This document shows positions 42,563-48,055 of a DNA stretch of 48,055 bases, piece after piece. The notes beneath the pieces are model-generated. The model made no database searches. It saw nothing but the letters and a program-made list of their open reading frames with translations, and had not been told where the DNA came from. Location of the stretch: assembly GCF_018343715.1 (NCBI RefSeq), contig NZ_JAGYPL010000004.1:464556-512610 (forward strand), read 5' to 3'. Position 1 is the stretch's first letter; each line of letters starts with the position of its first letter. The position numbers and the translations under genes are program-made. The DNA comes from Bacillus sp. FJAT-49711 (GTDB lineage: Bacteria; Bacillota; Bacilli; Bacillales; Bacillaceae_C).

Positions 42563-43034
42563 TGCTTTCCAATACTTTTTCTTTTAATTCATCTCTTCTT
42601 TTTTCAAGACGATCAGCCACATCACTATTTTCAATTCCAATAATTTGAGCTGCAAGAAGTCCTGCGTTTGTAGCACCAGCTTTTCCAATCGCTACTGTCG
42701 CAACTGGAACTCCTCCAGGCATTTGCACGATCGATAATAAGGAATCCAGTCCTTTAAGAGTTTTGGATTCAACGGGAACTCCAATCACAGGTAAAATTGT
42801 TTTAGCCGCAACCATGCCTGGAAGATGTGCTGCACCTCCTGCACCTGCAATAATGACTTTCAATCCGCGATCTTTCGCCGTTTCAGCATACTCAAACATT
42901 AAATCAGGTGTCCGGTGTGCCGAAACTACTTTCTTTTCATACGGAACTTGTAATTCATCCAGTATGTCACAAGCATGTTTCATCGTTTCCCAATCAGATG
43001 TACTTCCCATAATGATTCCGACTTCGGTGTTCAA
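42546..43034 (-). CDS. purE: N5-CAIR mutase PurE
   Basis: A 162-residue class-I PurE converting N5-CAIR to [38 protein letters not shown] and GVPV-type loops are intact. The start is TTG 43034, six bases after GGAGGG, giving the B. subtilis length. The longer open frame to 43172 runs through the riboswitch terminator and is rejected. First gene of the pur operon. Confidence 0.95.
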   Translation of the reverse strand: MNTEVGIIMGSTSDWETMKHACDILDELQVPYEKKVVSAHRTPDLMFEYAETAKDRGLKVIIAGAGGAAHLPGMVAAKTILPVIGVPVESKTLKGLDSLLSIVQMPGGVPVATVAIGKAGATNAGLLAAQIIGIENSDVADRLEKRRDELKEKVLESSDQLV

Positions 43035-43052
43035 GTTAATCCCTCCGTCCAC

Positions 43053-43107
43053 AAAATAAAAAATCCGGATAAACTGCTTTTCTGTAAAAGAAAGCAGTCG
43101 ATCCGGG
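43053..43107 (-). terminator. Riboswitch-controlled terminator before purE
   Basis: On the minus strand CCGGAT-CG-ACTGCTTTC pairs with GAAAAGCAGT-TT-ATCCGG. ATTTTTTATTTT follows. Its end is about 19 bases before the purE TTG. Confidence 0.9.
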
Positions 43108-43159
43108 TATAGAAAACGCATTTGAAAAAAGCACACAAATGCTTCCCAAATTCCACTTT

Positions 43160-43227
43160 CCTCATAGTCCAATTATTTAAGGTAATCGGGTAGAGACTTA
43201 TGGGCCATATTCCCATGATATACGAGG
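43160..43227 (-). promoter_or_regulatory. Guanine riboswitch (purine aptamer) of the pur operon
   Basis: On the minus strand P1 is CCTCGTATA with TATGAGG. The conserved core includes GGGAATATGGCCCATAAG, TCTCTACCCGATTACC and TTGGACTATG. The base before UAUG that reads the ligand is C (GGACTATG), which in this family means guanine or hypoxanthine, not adenine. Together with the downstream terminator it should stop transcription when guanine is plentiful. Confidence 0.92.
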
Positions 43228-43241
43228 TTTAATACAACTTA

Positions 43242-43271
43242 ATCTTAACAAACGAAAGGATACAATGTCAA
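43242..43271 (-). promoter_or_regulatory. Sigma-A promoter of the pur operon
   Basis: Minus strand TTGACA, 18-bp spacer, TAAGAT, directly upstream of the riboswitch. Confidence 0.8.
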
Positions 43272-43274
43272 CTA

Positions 43275-43318
43275 AAAATCGAACATTTTTAATATGTAAA
43301 ATCCGAATGTTCGTGTTT
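43275..43318. promoter_or_regulatory. Paired inverted PurR boxes
   Basis: ATCGAACATT on the plus strand (43278-43287) and CACGAACATT on the minus strand (43315-43306) face each other with an 18-base gap, just upstream of the -35 element. This is the arrangement PurR binds in B. subtilis. PRPP releases PurR in that system. Confidence 0.75.
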
Positions 43319-43505
43319 AGGACTCTTTTTCCCCTAAGAATATTATTTTTCGTGAAATTGGAATGTATTTAGTTTCACCTTTAGAGATCTCCTCTTTAAA
43401 AATTGGTTTTTCTATTCGTTTAATAACCCTATACCCCTCACTTTCCATTCTACTTAAACACTCACTGATCGTTTCGTTTTCCATTACTTCAAATTCTTTT
43501 TTCAT
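43317..43505 (-). CDS. yebG: NETI-motif small protein (YebG)
   Basis: A 62-residue protein with the eponymous NETI motif (ENETISECLSRMESEGY). It has the same position as B. subtilis yebG, between yebE and purE. No function known to me. ATG 43505 follows TAGGTGA; the upstream GTG has no site. It overlaps nothing essential and lies 2-8 bases from the yebE stop, so it is in the yebE operon. Confidence 0.85.
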   Translation of the reverse strand: MKKEFEVMENETISECLSRMESEGYRVIKRIEKPIFKEEISKGETKYIPISRKIIFLGEKES

Positions 43506-43510
43506 AAACT

Positions 43511-44053
43511 TCACCTAGGCAATTTCCCTTTCTTTACAGCCTTTACCCAAAATCCACCGTAGATTGTTTTCGGTTCATAGGCAATAATAAACGCTTTTGG
43601 ATCTAATTCTTTTATTTTTTGATACAACTGCAATTCCATTTTTCTGGAGGTCAATACTTCAAGCGCCATTCGATCGCCTTCCAATCCTTGCGCTGCCCAA
43701 CTAGTCACCCCATATCCTTCATTCCTCAATTGTTTCGGAAGATCTCGATCGTATTCCTTTGTAATTACATTCACCATTATATAGCCGAGAGCCATTTTTT
43801 CCTCAATTTTTGTCCCAACAATGACACCAATACCGTAGCCCACTGCATAAGCAATCAAATTTTGAATTTGATTAAGATTATCGAGTACAAGCCCGAGACC
43901 CACAACATAAATGATTACTTCGATCATACTTATAAAAGCCGCAATATATCTATAGCCTTTTAAGGTCAAAATCATTCTAATTGTGAAAAATGAGACGTAA
44001 ACAACATTAATCGTTAAAATAATAGCAACCATGACAAAACTGTTTTCCAACAT
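43511..44053 (-). CDS. yebE: DUF2179 membrane protein (YebE)
   Basis: A 180-residue protein with three hydrophobic segments in the first 90 residues and a C-terminal DUF2179 domain ([31 protein letters not shown]). DUF2179 occurs in cyclic-dinucleotide-binding proteins of the DarB/YitT type, but I cannot claim ligand binding here. ATG 44053 follows GGGGGAAGATTC; the longer frame adds 12 poorly supported residues. Confidence 0.85.
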   Translation of the reverse strand: MLENSFVMVAIILTINVVYVSFFTIRMILTLKGYRYIAAFISMIEVIIYVVGLGLVLDNLNQIQNLIAYAVGYGIGVIVGTKIEEKMALGYIMVNVITKEYDRDLPKQLRNEGYGVTSWAAQGLEGDRMALEVLTSRKMELQLYQKIKELDPKAFIIAYEPKTIYGGFWVKAVKKGKLPR

Positions 44054-44226
44054 GAATCTTCCCCCAAAATATGTTTTCTTTATATCCATTTACCCCTATG
44101 GAATAAATAAAATACAATTTAGGAGAAAAATCTTTTTATTGTCCTATGAAAACTAGGGAAATCAGAGTTACAGAACGCAACCATCCACCTGGATTCGAGT
44201 AATCTAAATTCCTAACAAATAAAAAA

Positions 44227-44254
44227 ATCTTCGTAAGTTTTACACTACGAAGAT
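44227..44254 (-). terminator. Terminator after the small membrane peptide gene
   Basis: ATCTTCGTA (44227-44235) and TACGAAGAT (44246-44254), perfect stem. The minus-strand tail is TTTTTTT. It overlaps the last base of the small ORF stop. Confidence 0.9.
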
Positions 44255-44367
44255 CAAAAATGTATAAAGAAAAAGACAACGAGGAGAGTGACCATCCCGA
44301 AAAGGGACACCGCTATAAGTAAATAGATCAAAAAGTGAATAAGTTCCTTTATCTTTGCCCGCTTCAT
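44254..44367 (-). CDS. 37-residue hydrophobic peptide downstream of the NlpC/P60 gene
   Basis: The frame begins MKRAKIKELIHFLIYLLIAV and ends FFFIHF. A basic N-terminus (Lys2, Arg3, Lys5, Lys7) precedes one long hydrophobic segment of about 27 residues, so it is a single-pass membrane peptide, N-terminus inside. The ATG at 44367 follows CAGGAGAGTCTATC, a good site at 6-7 bases. The gene starts 21 bases after the NlpC/P60 stop and its stop runs into a terminator, so the two form an operon. Function unknown. The region 44090-44226 between this and yebE holds no gene. Confidence 0.65.
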   Translation of the reverse strand: MKRAKIKELIHFLIYLLIAVSLFGMVTLLVVFFFIHF

Positions 44368-44388
44368 GATAGACTCTCCTGTAGATTT

Positions 44389-44868
44389 TTAGTTTACATT
44401 CCTTTTTGCGCCAACATACTTTGATTTCCAGTACGTAAGGTTCATGGATTGAATTTTAACTCCATTCGATGTTGCAGCGATAAATTGTTGTTTCCCAACA
44501 TAGATACCGACAAATGAAACAGATTTACCATTTGTTTTGTAAAATACTAAATCCCCTGCTTTAAGATCTTTTAACTTGACGCTTTTCCCTTTTTTATATT
44601 GGTCTGCACTTGTACGAGGTAACTGTACCTTTAAGCTTTTAGCGTACACATATTGAGTAAAGCCAGAAGCATCGAACCCTTTTGTCGTCGTTCCACCCCA
44701 TTTAAACGGTTTCCCTTTCAACGTTTGTGCATAGGCCGCTGCCTTCTCTCCCTTTGTCTGTGCTGCCGCATCTGCATTCAAGCTAAACAAAGATGAAAAC
44801 ATAAGTGCTAAGGCTGTGACAATTGCGATGACCCATGATGATTTTTTTACGGAGATACTCATTTCCAT
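44389..44868 (-). CDS. Secreted NlpC/P60-fold protein lacking all catalytic residues
   Basis: A 159-residue protein. A signal peptide with cleavage near NADAAAQ (33-37) is followed by one NlpC/P60 domain of about 120 residues that aligns well with LytE/LytF-type DL-endopeptidases (PFKWGGTTTKGFD, LPRTSADQYKKG, LKAGDLVFY, YWKSKYVGAKR). At the active site the nucleophile Cys is Ala67 (FDASGF), the general-base His is Phe119 (SFVGIYVG) and the third residue is Ala131 (FIAA where relatives have FIHA). It has no LysM or SH3 repeats. It should be inactive but may still bind stem peptides. ATG 44868 follows AGAGGGA; a longer frame adds 19 unsupported residues. Confidence 0.88.
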   Translation of the reverse strand: MEMSISVKKSSWVIAIVTALALMFSSLFSLNADAAAQTKGEKAAAYAQTLKGKPFKWGGTTTKGFDASGFTQYVYAKSLKVQLPRTSADQYKKGKSVKLKDLKAGDLVFYKTNGKSVSFVGIYVGKQQFIAATSNGVKIQSMNLTYWKSKYVGAKRNVN

Positions 44869-44925
44869 TTTACAAATCCCTCTTTCGTTTTTTTGTTTTT
44901 TTCTTTCTATAGACATCATAAACAA

Positions 44926-45299
44926 TTCAATAAAGGGATTCGTTTCTTATTGGTTAAAAATAGTTACATAAAGGTTAAGACTGCAATGATTCTTTTAATC
45001 CCAGTTGCCATTTATATATTAAGCGGTTTTTTACCTGTATGCTGATTGCACTGTACTTAAAAAATACACGGATAAATTCCGTTTAAATTGTGAAATACCC
45101 ATATTTGCTTTAATATAAGGGAAGTATTTCCGTCTATACCATCCAATTTCTTGGTTTTTGTCTTATTTAGAGCAGTTAATCGGAATATTTCCGCTTATAT
45201 CTCCTTTCAAGCTTCCTCAAAATACATTAGCAGGAAATTACCCGCCTATTAATTCTCCTACCTACTCGAAAATCAATAATGAATAACTTAAATAAAAAC
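44926..45299. repeat. Gap with four degenerate repeats of about 20 bp
   Basis: Similar segments occur at about 45069 (CGGATAAATTCCGTTTA), 45119 (GGGAAGTATTTCCGTCTATA), 45181 (CGGAATATTTCCGCTTATA) and 45231 (CAGGAAATTACCCGCCTATT), spaced 50-62 bp. Each has a GGAA...TTCC inverted core followed by a C-Y-T-A-T end. No gene is seen in this gap. Confidence 0.5.
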
Positions 45300-45300
45300 A

Positions 45301-45327
45301 AAAAAAGACACTCTCAGTTGAGAATGT
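45301..45327 (-). terminator. Distal rRNA operon terminator
   Basis: ACACTCTC (45308-45315) pairs with GAGAATGT (45320-45327). On the minus strand it is followed by CTTTTTTTG. It is a near copy of the terminator at 45547-45574. Confidence 0.85.
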
Positions 45328-45333
45328 CCTTGA

Positions 45334-45409
45334 TTGCCTGGCAACGTCCTGCTCTTGCAAGGGGAGACCCCTTACTACCATCGGCGCAAGAGCTTAACTT
45401 CCGTGTTCG
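45334..45409 (-). pseudogene. Degenerate second 5S rRNA copy
   Basis: 76 bases repeat the 3' two-thirds of the intact 5S at 45581-45658 with only a 2-base deletion (GCGCTGAAGAGC becomes GCGCAAGAGC). Upstream in the transcript similarity stops after GTGTTCG; only a weak echo (CTCTTCGTCATC) remains to about 45450. A 5S without its 5' third cannot fold normally. The flanking terminator is duplicated too. Confidence 0.8.
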
Positions 45410-45546
45410 CGCTGCGGATCACGATGACCGGCGAATCTCTTCGTCATCCGCGCTCGTTCGATTCCTCGATCTTCTTGGTCCTCCTGATCCTCGCTTATAT
45501 TGTGTGTGCTTCTTCTTTAATGCCTTCGGCATTTAATGGAATAAAG

Positions 45547-45574
45547 CAAAAAAAACACCCTCGTATGAGAATGT
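45547..45574 (-). terminator. Proximal rRNA operon terminator
   Basis: ACACCCTC (45555-45562) pairs with GAGAATGT (45567-45574) including two G-T pairs. On the minus strand a run of T follows. It lies eight bases past the intact 5S. Confidence 0.85.
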
Positions 45575-45582
45575 CTTTGGTT

Positions 45583-45698
<116 letters not shown>

Positions 45699-45770
45699 CA
45701 AGTATTCAGTTAAGAGAAATGTTTCATTCCCTCAAAACCAGATAATAGAGAAAACAAACCGTATATTTTG

Positions 45771-48055
<2,285 letters not shown>

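Noticed and set aside
43035-43172. Longer PurE with a 46-residue N-terminal extension
   Set aside because: The extension is translated from the riboswitch expression platform. The TTG at 43034 has a proper ribosome-binding site and gives the family length.
44900-45300. tRNA genes next to the rRNA operon
   Set aside because: I found no cloverleaf-like segment with a T-loop GGTTCRANTCC on either strand between the 5S genes and the NlpC/P60 gene.

Overview
The window is a chromosomal segment of a low-GC Gram-positive bacterium of the family Bacillaceae. The evidence is gene order and protein similarity recalled from Bacillus subtilis: gatCAB, camS(yerH), ligA, pcrA, pcrB, yerC, yerB, yerA, the pur operon, yebG and yebE lie in the B. 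subtilis order, followed by an rRNA operon. Genus and species cannot be fixed from the sequence alone. Nearly everything from 4.8 kb to the right end is on the minus strand; exceptions are noted below.

Layout. 0.2-4.0 kb: a divergent GbsR-type repressor (opuAR) and the glycine betaine ABC importer opuAA-AB-AC. 4.0-8.5 kb: a HAD phosphatase, a sirtuin, an orphan petrobactin-type binding lipoprotein under a Fur box, a ThuA-like protein under a cre box, and diacylglycerol kinase dgkB. 8.7-12.95 kb: a four-gene ECF sigma / anti-sigma / membrane-protein operon and an upstream D,D-carboxypeptidase gene. Both share one distinctive promoter (TGTAGGG-N16-CGTCTATTA), so they look like one regulon. 13-17 kb: two plus-strand membrane-protein genes of unknown function, an EEP-family hydrolase, and an arylamine N-acetyltransferase with a thioredoxin-like partner. 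17.1-18.15 kb: a 1-kb non-coding tandem array with 40-42-bp units. 18.3-27.9 kb: gatCAB and camS-ligA-pcrA-pcrB. 28.1-28.35 kb: a second, unrelated tandem array of the same period. 28.4-31.6 kb: yerC, yerB, yerA. 32.1-43.3 kb: the purine operon purE-K-S-Q-L-F-M-N-H-D behind PurR boxes, a sigma-A promoter and a guanine riboswitch with terminator. 43.3-44.9 kb: yebG, yebE, an unlisted 37-residue membrane peptide and a secreted NlpC/P60-fold protein. 45.3-48.06 kb: a degenerate 5S copy, an intact 5S and the 3' 2.3 kb of a 23S gene.

Most notable points. (1) PurQ, the glutaminase subunit of FGAM synthetase, has Gly86 in place of its catalytic Cys. (2) purB and purC are missing from the pur operon, with purK and purS overlapping directly. 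(3) The NlpC/P60 protein has lost all three catalytic positions (Cys to Ala, His to Phe, His to Ala) and looks like a secreted pseudo-peptidase. (4) The ECF sigma module has an unusual -35 element, a triplicated TM2-like membrane protein and a LiaF-like protein, and appears to control a penicillin-binding-protein-type carboxypeptidase. (5) The two tandem arrays, a degraded dispersed repeat present in opposite orientations (one copy splitting purF from purM), and a tandem 5S-plus-terminator duplication show an active history of repeat turnover in the gaps between conserved genes.
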